Positions 35,260 to 48,699 of a DNA stretch of 64,000 nucleotides are shown one piece after another (positions within the stretch are counted from its first letter, which is position 1; every line of letters begins with the position of its first letter). The position numbers and the translations under genes are program-made. A model generated the notes under the pieces. That model was not told where the DNA came from, made no database searches, and saw nothing but the letters and a program-made list of their open reading frames with translations. Source of the DNA: Nymphaea colorata (taxonomy: Eukaryota > Streptophyta > Magnoliopsida > Nymphaeales > Nymphaeaceae); assembly GCF_008831285.2 (NCBI RefSeq), contig NC_045146.1, positions 14,873,149 to 14,937,148 on the forward strand, written 5' to 3'.

Positions 35260-38046
35260 GTTACGAACCTTTGGAGTTCATGATTTGATTCTGTTCCGAT
35301 GATGAAATTTATTGGTTGTTGGGAGCTTTTCTACATTTTTTTTTTGGGGATACTGACCTATGAGCACGATCGCACAATATCAACCATGTAGGCATTTATG
35401 AACAATTTTAATGAGGAATCAACTAAGTCCACCCAATGCGCTCCGCGACCGAAGCACTGTCCAGATTGGACGTATCTTCATTTTTCCATTTTAGTGGAGG
35501 CCCTGACAAAAAGGGAACAAAAAGCACTTGTTTGGATGCATCTTTTGTATCATGACGGGAAATCAAAAGCAGATCGGATTGAGGTGATGCAGCATCGCTG
35601 CAACAGGCACTGGCCACTAGGCTTATGGTAAAAGCATTTTTCAGTTCCCCTATGTGAGAGGAGGATCATTGTGGTGTTATCATATTATGGTATTGAATTT
35701 CATGCAAAAGGGGTTGGCATAATGGGGCAGGCTGTGGCTGTCATATGGCAAGTACTCTCATCTGCATCATTCTTTACACAAAGTGAAACTGTAGATGTCA
35801 AATTTAGGGTTCAAAAGGTACACCAAAAGGAGCTTTATTGCTCCCCTCAAAAAGATTTTCACCTCTATCTCTCTGTCTACTTCTCTCTGTACATGTCAAG
35901 AGAAAACATTAAAGTCACCTTATGCATCAAGGAGTACACTCAGCTTCAACCTTTCGGCAGCTGGAAGAAGACAACTTCTGTGGAGTCGTGTGCACATGCA
36001 TGTGAGAAAGACGGTTTGGCTTTTTCTAGCTTCTTAAGGACAGTGATGGTAGTTAGTGGCCCACCAAAGTAAGCGACTAGACTTGTATTAAAGATCAAAC
36101 GCATTTAGAGCAGACAAGCAAATAGCATGGTAAGATCTATGCAGTTTCTCTTGAGGTTTTGATCAGAGTATATAGTCCGTCTTCAATATTTAATCACAAC
36201 ACCCACACACACACACACAGATAGTGGGACTCTGAAAAACAAGTACTATAAGAAATGAAAACATATAGTTCATTAGTTGGTGGTTTACACAAGCACAAGG
36301 AAAAAGACTCTCCAAGTGCATGGTTCAATCCGAACAGAGGCGATTTTGATCTGGGGATAAAAATCCAGATGACAAAACTGTTGACAATCCCTATGGAGAT
36401 TTGTGCAGAATCCAATGATTAGTGGTACAAGTTTTATACGTAGCGCGAGTAAGGTCCATGCTTCTGCAGTTTGATCATGGAGTTAGAAGTGAGGTGAGTG
36501 ATGGTTGGATAGGCAAATGTAGTCTGGCTCTGCGAAAGCTTATCTGATAGAACATGTAAAAAGTGCCCTTTAAATGTGAATTCAACCTTTAAATAATATA
36601 GACAATGGGAAGTGCAAGGTGGTTTGAACAATGACCTTAAGTATTTGAGAGCACTGAAGTTATTGCCAAAGTTTAGCATTACAGCCAAAGTTGATAATGC
36701 AACTCTGTCCTCAATCTCCATATTTGAAAAGCATCCATTAGAAACAAAATATTTTGACGTGGCTTGTTGTTTTTCAAAAAGAAAATAAGAATGTTCATCA
36801 AGGAAACAAGTCATACATGCGATGGTATTTACTGTGAAGCAACAACAGCAGCAGCATACTCCTAATTCAAATCCATCTTAAGACCATCTTGAGATGGATG
36901 ATGAGGCTGTTGGAGTTTGCGTATACAGTAAAAAATGTAATGATCCGGCGCACGGGCTCCCGATCTGGTGGATCCCAATGGGACTAAACTTTTCAATGGG
37001 ATGTTACCAAAAAACTGCAATTAGTATGGATCCTTTGCTACTTTCAAAAGTCCTACATGATCTCTTGTTAGTCGATCAGGCGAGAAGGAGGTTAACTACG
37101 CATGACTCTCTCTGGGGTCCTGGACTACGCTAGGACTTGGGTGGGATATGATAAACCCGTCAACTTAGAGTGTTGCAATTCTACTATTTCCAATTCAAAA
37201 GAGTAGCACCCACAACAATAATTGAACCGATGACACATCTTCTACTTTACGACGGCCTGTCGGATCAGCTGTCCTACACTTCTACATTGGAATGTCATGT
37301 TAGTAGTCAAATGAACAGCAAGGTTACACGATCATGAGCGAGGAGTCTACTGTTAGATGCGAACAATTACAAGGTTAAACTTTTAGTCAGATTGCTTCTC
37401 ACGCTCTCCAACCATGCTGATTGCCTATACCACTCTAACAAGCCTAATGATAATTCTTGCTCGTCTTCTGATGCAGCAAGGCGGTACTTTTAGATCCAGC
37501 AGTGCAGCGGCTAAGATCTAATCACGGTGAATATCTAAGTAAATCACTTTTACATCACTTTTTACTTGCTTTTATGTCACTATCTATGCCTTTCGCTTCA
37601 ATTCATACACTCGTACACTTTTGGCTCTCTTTTCACATGCTTGCACCAGGAGTTCATGAAACGCCGTTTCGGGCGTTTTATTTATATACTTGTTTTCTTC
37701 TCTTCCCTCTGCTCTCAAATGCAGCTCACGTATTCCGGCTCGAACATATACCTTCTGTAACTTGAAAGCAGCCCATCGACTCTCCTCAAAAAATAAATGT
37801 TGAAAACCGTCTTCAGCAAAAAATTTTCTCAGGCATTCAAACACGCGCTGTGAGTGTGTTTGATGGACAGGAATTCCCGCTCTCAAACAGTGCAGCTGTC
37901 CATGGGACATGGTGTATGTTATGCAGAGATGTTGGTGCACTGCACTTTCAACTTTTTACATGGAAAAGAAGGTAACCAGTGCAGACACTAAAAAAATCTT
38001 AAGTATAAAGTTCTACCCACCAAGCCTTACTAAAGAAAACACCTCA
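35260..38046. other. Gene-poor stretch, no gene recognised
   Basis: Open frames up to about 133 codons (35671-36072 plus, 36434-36814 minus) overlap on both strands and show no family resemblance or splice structure I can support. Confidence 0.4.
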
Positions 38047-38352
38047 GAGGGCGTTTGGATGACATCCCAAAGCCAGGTTTTTGGTGACAAAACTAGATTT
38101 TGCCTTCAAAATCAGGTTTTTGGAGTGCTTAGATGCCATCACAAGTAGGGTTGATAAAACCCCAGTTTTGACAAAACATGGTTTTGTAAAAGGGAGTAAA
38201 AAGCCATATCCTCCTCATGTTATACAAAACCAGGTTTTGAGTAATGTCACCAAACAAAGTAACCAATTTTTCAAAGTTCATAAAAAACTTGGTTTTCAAA
38301 AACCAAGTATTAGCAAAACTTGGTTAGAAGTGGGTGTCATCCAAACGCCCTC
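38047..38352. mobile_element. MITE-like non-autonomous DNA transposon, about 306 bp
   Basis: GAGGGCGTTTGGATGACA at 38047 is matched by its reverse complement TGTCATCCAAACGCCCTC ending at 38352. This gives near-perfect terminal inverted repeats of about 21 bp. The interior is filled with short CCAGGTTTT / AAACTTGGTTTT blocks in both orientations and encodes nothing. I could not find a clear target-site duplication, so the superfamily is undetermined. Related copies lie at about 59516-59780 and, as a fragment, at 16884-16975. Confidence 0.75.
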
Positions 38353-39072
38353 CAAGAAAAATCTCATCCTGCAGATTCACCTGTTTAAGACATGACCTAG
38401 GGTTTTAGCAGTTACATCCTTTATAATTGGAACTTTTCACTTCACTGTATTGTTGATCACCACTTTCTCTCCAAACAAAAAAAATGTCATCACATGACAA
38501 CCGGTCAACCAAGAAAACCCCAAAAAGGGAAAAAAGCTCCTCAAATAGCTTTTTGTATGTAGAGCGAGTGCGTGCGTCCAAATGCGATGATCTTTGAATC
38601 GACGAACCTGATATGATAAGAGATCCACACTTGAAAAAATCTATAAACTCATCAAATTAAAACATTTGGGTGAGAACTGAGATCCATGCCGTGTTATTTT
38701 AAATGGACAAAAAGTCTGATCTAAATTCAAAGGAAAAAGGCTCTCAAAACCATCAGACAATCTCTAAAATAACCAAAACGGCCTCCCGTTTCTTCATGGG
38801 AAAGCAAAAGAAATGTGACTCAAATGGGCGCAGCTAATAAATGATAGGGAGGCAATTTCAAAAGGCAAGGTCCCACCTCCCCCCCCTCCTGCTGCTCAAT
38901 ACCAGCTACTTTAATGGTTCTGATGCTCTGCCCGTCGGCTACAAGCAAGATCTACAAATCACAGCACAATAACCACAAAAATATTTTCCATTCAATGGCA
39001 TCCCTCTGCTTTACCCATGTGCTTTGTCGGTTTTAAAATCACTTTTGAATTCTTCATCTTGTTGACAGAAAC

Positions 39073-39074
<2 letters not shown>

Positions 39075-39107
<33 letters not shown>
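39075..39107. repeat. (CT)n microsatellite
   Basis: An uninterrupted dinucleotide tract of about 33 bases in non-coding DNA. Confidence 0.9.
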
Positions 39108-39109
<2 letters not shown>

Positions 39110-40020
39110 ATGATTTGGTTGGTTGCAGAAGAAAGCCATTACAATGAACGAAGCAGTGGTTGACCATAAGATTGAATAAGCATGAAAGTGGGGCCGAGGT
39201 GTCCACCTTATTAATAAGGTTATGGAAAGAAGAGAAGCAAGTACGTGATGAGATAGAAAGTCTGATGGGCTTCATGATTTCCAAATTTGAACAAAAGGCC
39301 TCAGATTGTACGCGAAGATGAGGATGCCCAAAAAGCTCAATCTCTTGTCAAAATGAAAGACGGCAAAAAGCAAGGATCATGCATCCTCGCTTCTTTCGGA
39401 TCCCCACGAAGCTTTTTTCCAATTCTTGTTGAGAAAACTTTTCCATTGAAATCAAGAAAGGAACAGTGAACAGCCAAAGCGTTTGGATGTTGGTTTCCAT
39501 TAAATAGATCTTTCAAATAATAGAGACTGGAGACATGGACATGGGAGTCTTCACCTACTACGCTTTGTGGCCTAAAACTCTATGATGCATGTCTCAGGGC
39601 GCCTCTCTTTCCTGATTGGCCTTACGAAAAAGGCGCCCACATGGGGAACCAAACCAGGCTGAGGAGGAGACATCATTATCTACAAAGGCCAAATTTGAAT
39701 AGCTGATATAGCTTTTGTGCACGACTCTTCTTCAAACAAACACACAGAGCTAAGGGTGTAGCACGACTAGCCCGGGTAAATAGGTGGTAGGTGGTCAGTC
39801 CATCCTTTGAGTGGCATAGGTGCTTTCCTTGACGGTAAAAAGAAAGAAGTAACAAGCATGTTGAAGCGTAGAGCAGGTTCCAACCCTAACACTGGTGTAG
39901 CTTGGAGAGTGGTATGATGAAATACTCCTCTTGCTCACTAAAAAATATACAAACCCATATACTTGCACCAAGCGGATGAAATATTCTCCCTGCTCACTCA
40001 AGAAACATACACGGCCACTA

Positions 40021-40345
40021 TGAGTACACTCACAACTTGAGCTTCACTAACAGGGTAGCTCAAATTTTGAGCTGGGTGCGGCAACTTGATCTCAATTCTT
40101 TAATTGCAGCTTGATGTCCTCTAAGTTGTAGAAGACAAACAAATCATGAATTTGGCGGCATAGCATCACTTTAAGCCATAAAGCTGATTTGGGTCGAGTA
40201 ACAGTATTTCTCACATGAATACACTGACAACTTGGGCTCTACCAATCGAGTGGCTCAAACTTTTGAGCTGGGTGAGGCAACTTGATCACATTCCTCATTG
40301 CTTGGTATCGCCCAAATGATAGAAGAAAAAGCCAACCAGAGTCAC
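40021..40345. repeat. Diverged direct repeat, spacing about 195 bp
   Basis: Copies begin TGAGTACACTCACAACTTG (40021) and TGAATACACTGACAACTTG (40216). Both continue with similar GTAGCTCAAA / GTGGCTCAAA, TTTTGAGCTGGGTG and CAACTTGATC blocks. Divergence is substantial. A short related phrase (ATGAAATACTC) recurs near 39915 and 60394, hinting at a dispersed repeat. Confidence 0.55.
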
Positions 40346-42017
40346 TATGGCATAGCATCACCTTAGAAGACCTGATCTCTATTCCAATTCTTTGGTCATG
40401 GTGAGATGAGAAAAGCTTCTTTAGCTGGTTAATGACCCAAGGCTGCATCATGCTGAATTTGATTTATTCTACCATGGCCAAGCAAAAGCAGCTTTCTTAC
40501 TCAAAGTGCTGAAGGCAGGCAATGGCCCATTCTTCATGCCCAACTCCTGATCCAAAATAGTAAGCTTTTCTGCCTTTAAAAAGATTGCTGGGCACTGTGC
40601 CCAAGTTGGCCAGGTCTGTGTGTAGGCAACCAGGCCCAATTGCCTGACTTGCCAGAGAGAGATGCGATGCAAACCTTGTTTGAAGGGACCAGGTCATTAT
40701 GCTTGGGTGGCCCATTCACCCACTTCACCATCAGGGTAAGTCTGTAGTAGCTGCGATTTACCACAGAAGTGGAAAAGCAGGTCACCATTATAGCCCAAAT
40801 AACTAAGCCAATTGAATTCTTGAGAGACTGGTGAAGTAGTTTGCTAGAAAACAGGATCTAGTTGATTAGTACTTTCAGATTTGTTTTCATCAAATGTGAA
40901 TCCGTTTGGTTCTAGATAGACTGATATCTATCAAAGGTAAACTCAGGTTCGGGTTCGCTTTGGTTTCCTAATGTGAACCCTAATATAACTTCTATTCTGA
41001 TCAGGAAACAAGCTGACTGGTTGGATTCAGCAATTGCTTTCATTCAAACGGATTATACTCCACTTATGTTCCCCGCATAGAAATCAACTGCTTAATGCAG
41101 ATTTACAGATTCAATTCTTCTATCACCGCGTTTAAAGCTTTGTGGTGATTGATTTCAATTCTTCTAAATATAAATTTCCAGTTTCTGATCGCTAGCTTTC
41201 TCATATCTTTTTTTATTTTCTTCTGTTTTTGGAAAGTTTCGATTCTATGAAGTAAGCCACTAGCTGGGTTTTAACTTAGACAATAGCTGTCTTCTTTGTT
41301 AGGCAAAAGTTTCATCATGGATCAGCTTTTAAGAGATATATATGTATGGTCGGCCCCGCTGGTGACTAACTGGGGCAAAGAATCATTCATGCTCCCAGAA
41401 AAAGTTAAATGGAAAGAAGTAAAATGAACATGGAAAATTGCAAGTCCCAAGTTCAATTACCAGCTAACTCCAAATTTTGACTGCTCAAGTGATTAAAAAC
41501 TCAAACAAGCGAAGATTTTCAGAAGCTGCATGGTCTATGACTCTATATAACAACTGAAAAAAATTTGAGATTTTCACTTATAATCTTCAAAAATTTATTG
41601 AGTTGATAAAAAGATTTATTTTCATTCCTAAAGTCTTTAAAACTTTTTGGGTTGCTTTATTTCTGAACTTTTTCTATCTTTTTTTTTCATAATGATTCAA
41701 TTTTGAGTTAGATTTTGAAGATTCAAAAGCCAATGGACCCAGCTGGGGCCGGGCATGGCAGCATCAGAGATTTGATTTTTTTTGTGTAAATCGGTTCGAA
41801 ATGAGGCCACCGACTCACCAGCTTTTCTGGCGGAGAATGACAGCCATGGCTTTATGTCATCATTGTCTCATCACGTCGCGTTACAAAATCAAACTGCAAG
41901 CTTATCTTTTGAAGGAAGAACACACAAAGTCTTCAAAGAAATGCAGGCGAGGTTGGCAGATTTCTTAGTCAAGAAAGAAAAGCAAAAGAAGCGTAATGCA
42001 CAACACATCACATGACC

Positions 42018-42048
<31 letters not shown>

Positions 42049-45000
42049 CATTGTACGTGTTAATTTTTGAATGCAGTGAGAATTTCGCTCATGAAATTTG
42101 AGATATGATGAGAATATCTTGACATTAACTTTAATATATAATAGACAAGTTCACAGTGATAATAGCAAGAAAACTATGTAAGCAACGGAAGAGAAGCATT
42201 ATTGCCTTACTGAAAAGTCATGTCAGAAGGATCCGTGCAGATGGGCAGTGAGTGGGACTCGCAAGTCCAGAAAGCTTTTGAGAAATAGGACCAAAGACAC
42301 CTTTTCCTTTCATACTTTAGATCAATGGGAAACAGATACCGGGTGTTTGATACTCATACTTATTAAGAGGTACTTTTTAGTACAGTATTCAGATGAAACT
42401 CGGGCCTACTAGACTGCTTATTGTTGAGTTCATTGTTCATGTACCAAGCACATTAGCAAGACCCTACGCGGTAAAAACTTAAGGGGGTGTTAATTTGGCC
42501 GAACAGTTATCCAAGATAAGAAATCATGGATCTAAAGTTGCAGGAAGAAATAAGAATCGAGTTGGAGGCAAGATAAACGCAGACTCCCACCCCCTTCAAC
42601 TGTTGGAGAAGCAAAGCCTCAGCTGCTGCGATCGATGCAACGGACAAAAAACAAACTTTCTTTTTTGGTTTTTGTTCGCTGGGTTTGTTTTCTTGCATAA
42701 AAGTTGCTGCTAGATAATTGGCGTCCATCTCTCACATCTGTTGGCCAAACTCAAAACTTCGAATGCTTCAAAACTCAATTGCGAGGGTGTGGGCCTTCAG
42801 CATTGAAGCTTCAGTCAAAACTGGGAAATTGGAGTGGTCGGTTTCCTTCAGTGACAACTCAGATGGTGCCCATAAATGTCTGCCCCCTCCTCCTCTGCAG
42901 AGTTATTAGATGGCAGAGAAAATTTCGATGAAGTCGACCAGCGGGAGCTCCGCACTGTATTAAGAAGTTTGTGGAATTATGTTTTTGAGCTCCCATAAAC
43001 ATAATCCCAGTTGAAAGTGGAATGAAAAGAATCCCATCAAATGTTATTATGGAAGGAAATTCAAAGAGGTGTGTAAAAGTAAGAGAGAAATTAAGGTAGG
43101 CATCGGACCAAGAGTACAAAGGTAAGTGGCTTTGTTTGCTAGAACAGTGTGGTCCTTGGCCTCTGAAGATGCCAACCCTTACTGGCGTCTTGTCCTTTTC
43201 GTCTTGAGAAATCAGCCATCACTGATGGCCTTATTCATCGCTTTCTTTTGTCATGTTTGTTCACCTCCTCCCTCATGATGCATCGCTCCATGAAAAAGGC
43301 AAAATGTTTACTTTCTCTAAAAATTCAATAAGCTGAATGTTAGCAATCGAATTGTACTCCCGTGTATTGACTCTTGCGATCTTCACAAGATTTTTCCGAA
43401 AACCGTCCCTGCCCATAGGATTTGGCAAACAGGCCCACTATCTTTTTTGATTTATCTGAAAACCAGCTGCATTTTGGTAGTTAGAGCTATCAATCCAACT
43501 AATTAGCATCAGATGGTTATGTAAAACTGTTCTTCCACATCGAGAAAAAACGGTCCCCATATTAAGATTGAGGTTGGAAGGTTTTGTTGTATAAGTTAGA
43601 AGGTCTCATGTTTGCAAACATGAATGACTGAACTCTATTTTGTTCTGATATACAGAATGATGTGGACTGATTCATATGTTACACCTCAAAATTCATATCT
43701 TTTCCCCAGAATTTTGGATTCGTGTTGAATGCCAACAACAGAAGATTGAGCCTTTTTGGCTGTCTGCAGGCTTCATTCACACAGTATACTTTACCGATGT
43801 CCCCCTGACAACAATCCATATCAACTCTGATTTCCCGGTGTATCGCTCTTCTCTCTTCATTCATAGTGACATAATAGAAAAAGACAAGCACGAGCGCGCG
43901 CACACACACATGTATATATATGTTATTCAAATTCACACTACTCGGCCCCATTTTAGATGGACAGTCGACAGAAAAACAAGGAGAAGTCATTCATTCATTC
44001 ACTCACACACTCTCTCTCCCAACATAGCAATGCTGGATGAATTAACAAGATGGAATTGGTAAAAATTTCAATTTTTGGGTTGCTTTGATGAAATTGAGTT
44101 TGTGTTCTTCTCTACTAAGTTACAATTTGATCCTTTTCAGTTCATTCGATTATTATCGGATAGCTGTTCGAGTAAATTAGAGTCGACCCAAACACGGGAA
44201 ACGTATCGTCCCAACAACTGTTCATTTGGATTTGATATAAAGATAGACGTGATAAAGTTAGGAAAGGAAAATTAACTGAAGGCCTTCATTAATTCTTTCC
44301 ATTTAGTAAAATAAACTCTTACGCCTTTAACTCGAAAAAATCATACGTTCAAAAACAGAAAAACCATTGATTAATGGTGCAGGCCAGAAATAATTGAATC
44401 GGATCGAAACTCCTCATGAATCCTTGGCGTAGAAGGAAAAGACCATTGGAAAGCTGTTGAAAGGCGCATTGCTAGAAGACCAACTTGCAACTTGATAATT
44501 TGTCAATCAATAGAATATTTATTATTACGTCCTTGCTCTGGTATGATGCCAAAAGTAAATGAAATGGATTAAATAAAAAGTTAAGATGTCACATATACAT
44601 TGCTTGATCCAATGGACTTAAATATTAGGAAACCTATCTCTAACATGCATTTAATAATGTTAATCTTAGAGACAAACACAAGGTCCCATCTCTTTTTAGA
44701 TTTGAAAAAGACAAGTCCTCATTGCTTCTCCTTACTTGGAGATTTTACATTGACTTTCAAACCTAAACAAACTTCAAGCTCAAACCGCAAATTGTGGAGT
44801 ATTATTGCAACCTTGTACTTTCGAATATGGTTTTCAAAAATTTATTTGCGTGGATATAATTTGCATAAATTAACAAGAACCTAGATTATATTCATTTGCT
44901 TTTCTCTTGCATCTACACGATGGGGGGCTCACTCTCTTGATGAAAAACAATTCAAAGTACTGCTTTGGATTCCATCAGTTGATCCACTGTACTCATTTTT

Positions 45001-48000
45001 TTCTTTGAGCTGATAGAGACGAGGTCTCCCCATCTCTTTCCACCGTCAGGAGGTTATGTGTTCGGGCCGATCCGTCTCCAATTATTTCTCATTTGTTGGA
45101 TATAAATCTTTCTTTTCATAAGAAATATATGAGCATGTTAAGCGACATCCAGTGCACATTTCAGCAACTGCAAGAACGAGTAATATATATGTTGCCTTGC
45201 CATTTCAAACAGTAATATAAATTAGTGCTTATTGTACATCACAAACTGCTATTTCTTTTAAAAGAATCAAACTACTTAATTTTACCAAGTTTTGTCCGTA
45301 AAAACTGTGGAAGAAATAAAAAAATCTTGCAAGAAACTAAAAGTCGTATGTACTATTTTACCATCGCAAGTAAAATGACCTAACAAATAACTACGTATTA
45401 CTGATTTTTCCAGTCTCATAGCTGGTGAAAGGGAATCAACGTATAATTTCTCGGCCACACACTTGGCAGCGCATGATAATTAAATTAATAGTCCTTTGAT
45501 CACTCAGGATTTCTTTTCCTTTTTGAGAAATTCTCATTTAAGGTCTATTATGTTGCAAAATTCCCAAAACAAGCGTCATTTTGTGTTCCTAAGCCCTATT
45601 TTGGTTGATGACATTTTTAAAAATCAGAGTAAGAATAACATCATGGTGCTGGAACACCGGCAAAACTTTATGTTTTCCGACAACGTTTTCAGATGAAGAA
45701 CGCCAGAAAAAGGAATCGATCGCTATCATTTTTAAACTCAAAGACTGATGTCAACTAAAGTTGCAGTGCAACGACAAGGTCGTCTCTCGTTTTGTGGTTA
45801 TTAGGGAAAGTAAAAACTTGAACAAATGAGATCAACATGAATATATTTTTCCTGTGCTACGGAGATCACCCTAAACATCAGCATCAATTGTCTTATCTTT
45901 TTTTTTTTTAATACCTTGCGTTCGAGAAGGAGTTAAAACTTATCTAATCTTTAAGATATGTACGGCATATGATTGCCGCATATGCCTTAGCCACTTTATC
46001 ACTTGTATCCGGATTCATATCTCCTTTTGAATGTGGAAACTATATATATATAAATAAAAGAAAATATGATCATCATATATGCTCGACTTCTCCAGCACCT
46101 TATGTTTCAATTTATGATTTTTGTTGGGCTACAGGAGCGATTCTAATTGTGGGCAGATTGAACTCCACTAGATTGGACATTTGGCCAATTACTTACTGTA
46201 TGCATTGTTATATCTTTAGCAGTAAACCTGCTCAAGATTTCTTGAGAGAACCTCACTGCTTCACTGAGAGGCAGGGATTCTCTACCGACTACCATCCAAA
46301 CTTCCTTGTCATGCTCCTCTTCTCTGGAACTAGGAGGAGGCTCAGGGCAGTAGCGCCCTTCCTAGGGGGAGGGCACATCCACTTCTAGAGAGGCCGGGGA
46401 ACTTGAAACCCTAGCTTCGAAGAAGAGAAGGCTCGCACCGAAATCCCATCTCTTTCGGTCTTGCTCGAGGGATCTCGAGCTCTGGTTTAAGACAAGTGTA
46501 AATTTATGGTTGCACTCTTCAACTCGAGATTAGTACTTGCCACCATTTGTGACCACTAAGATTTGAAACCTTAACCCCTCTCTTTTTGTCAACCTCTTTG
46601 CTACTCGATTGCGATACACCCTTTAGATTAGATGTTCTTGTTTATTGGGAGTATTTCCATTTGTGCAAACAATCTATCGTACTTGCGTAATATATTATTT
46701 TACACAAAGATAAGTTTTGAATGATGTAACTATATGGGCAAGAAGGGAAATCAAGACGTTGCTCGCATTCGCTGTTTGCATGGAAAAACTTTATTTAATT
46801 TTTAGTTGTGGGGAAGGATGCTTTGTATCGCACGAGGAGTAACTTTTCCAATTTCTTCGCTCTCGGCCCACGCACATGCTGATCCGACTTCCCTTTTTTT
46901 TTTTTTTCCATTTTCTTTCGACGTTGAAAATTTAGGTTTCTTGCCTAATGATCTTGCGCTGTGCACCATGTTGCAAACACACGATTGAGTGTCCTAAAAA
47001 TGCGAGAAATGTAGAAGGCCCTACATTCCATTGAATGGGAGGTATTTTTTTTATATGGCGAAATTCACCGCCTTTCTCTTCATCCTTAAGGTTTGAGTGG
47101 TCTTACAGTATAATCTTCAACTTAAGTGTCACATATATTACTTTTTGTAGTCCAACCAAGTTGCAACTATAGGAATTAATGTGAAGATATATTATCTGTT
47201 GACCAACCAACTCGACCGGCTATGCTTATGCTTTGTTTCTTGAGATTTCCACATTCCCTTTAAAATCCCCATTTCTCACAACAATGAAATGTTTTTTTTA
47301 TTTTTATTTTTTTACTTTCCAATCTAAGGCTTGGGGTGTAGACTGAAAACAAAGAGAAAAATGCTGTACACGTGCCTCTTGTTTACACTGAACTATTGAG
47401 TGGATTGATCACGTGAAACGCAATACAGTAAGTGCGTGGCAATTTTGGCCGCACAAGACGAGGAATTCATGTGCAGACATGAGCATCGGCTCCTTTGGCT
47501 TGGATCCATCTGATTCATGTGAAACCTTGGTCACTCACGCATTTCGACATGCATATTAAATTTATTGATATTCTTATGAGACCTTGACCAATTATTGACG
47601 AGTCTATTATATAAACGTATACATACATATAAATTTTACAAGGAAATACAATATGAGATCCCTAGGGATGGTCATAGTGGTTATTAGCTTTTGAACTGCT
47701 AAAATCTAACTTCTGCCCAGTTTTCTTTTCATTTTTGTGTTTGTTAGGTTCAACAAGTTTTGTTTGAGAAGAACAGAAATGGAGAATCTGATTATGCAGA
47801 ACAAGTGTAGGCAATTTTGAGCAACTTGATTTGTAAAGATCTCAATTTGTGTTTGTTTGTGTGTGAACCCTGAATTATGCGTGTACCAAGTCTTCTCAAT
47901 TAGATTAATACAAAAGCAAACATTTCACATGTTGTGGACCAATTTTGACTGCATTTGCAAGGTGAATGTTAAGAGGCATTTGTCCAGTTAGGCTAGAAAA

Positions 48001-48150
48001 GCATGTTGAAGCAATCAAAACTAGGTTGACTAGAAAATTATGTAATCAAAATGGGCTTGCCTGTGTTATAGAGATAGGGCAAAATAGACCCAATGGGAAG
48101 AGACTCTCGCGCTAACCATAGTAAAGGGAAAACTTGAGATCCAATAATGC

Positions 48151-48690
48151 AAATGGTCAATCTTTTTCCTTTGTTTTAAGTCCAGTAGCATCATCTTCAC
48201 AATTGTGGAGCAATATAGACTATTGGTTGTCCTGGTTCCTAGTTTTTTTAAGGGTTGAAACCAAAACTGTTAAGAGCAAGTAGAGACTCTCAAATCATGG
48301 TTCTGAGCTTGGAATGAGAGTTGGCCGGGATGTTATGTCAATTACATTAACAATTGTACATGTTAGAATATCAAGTAAAGGGCAAATGGTCAATCTTTTT
48401 CCTTTGTTTTAAGTCCAGTAGCATCATCTTCACAATTGTGTAGCAATATAGACTATTGGTTGTCCTGGTTCCTAGTTTTTTTAGTGGTTGAAACCAAAAC
48501 TGTTAAGAGCAAGTAGAGATTCTCAAATCATGGTCCTGAGCTTGGAATGAGAGTTGGCCGGGATGTTACGTCAATTACATTAACAATTGTACATGTTAGA
48601 ATATCAAGTAAAGGGCAGATGGTCAATCTTTTTCCTTTGTTTTAAGTCCAGTAGCATCATCTTCACAATTGTGTAGCAATATAGACTATT
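48151..48690. repeat. Tandem repeat, period 233 bp, 2.3 copies
   Basis: Copies start at 48151, 48384 and 48617. The third stops after about 74 bp at TAGACTATT. Identity is very high. Copies 2 and 3 share GTGTAGCAA where copy 1 has GTGGAGCAA, so the order of duplication can be partly read. There is no coding potential across the array. Confidence 0.9.
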
Positions 48691-48699
48691 TGAGACCTA

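Larger units (their letters stand above)
38360..48150. other. Gene-poor stretch with repeats, no gene recognised
   Basis: I find no multi-exon gene. Simple repeats include CT at 39075-39107, TA at about 42019-42040 and CA near 43897. An open frame at 45969-46388 (139 codons) lacks recognisable domains. Confidence 0.4.

Noticed and set aside
35398-36072. Two open frames of 77 and 133 codons as a possible gene
   Set aside because: No conserved motif, no codon or splice support, and opposing frames of similar size.
45969-46388. 139-codon frame with hydrophobic start as a possible secreted protein or retroelement remnant
   Set aside because: No reverse transcriptase, integrase, Gag or other motif; surroundings are AT-rich repeats.
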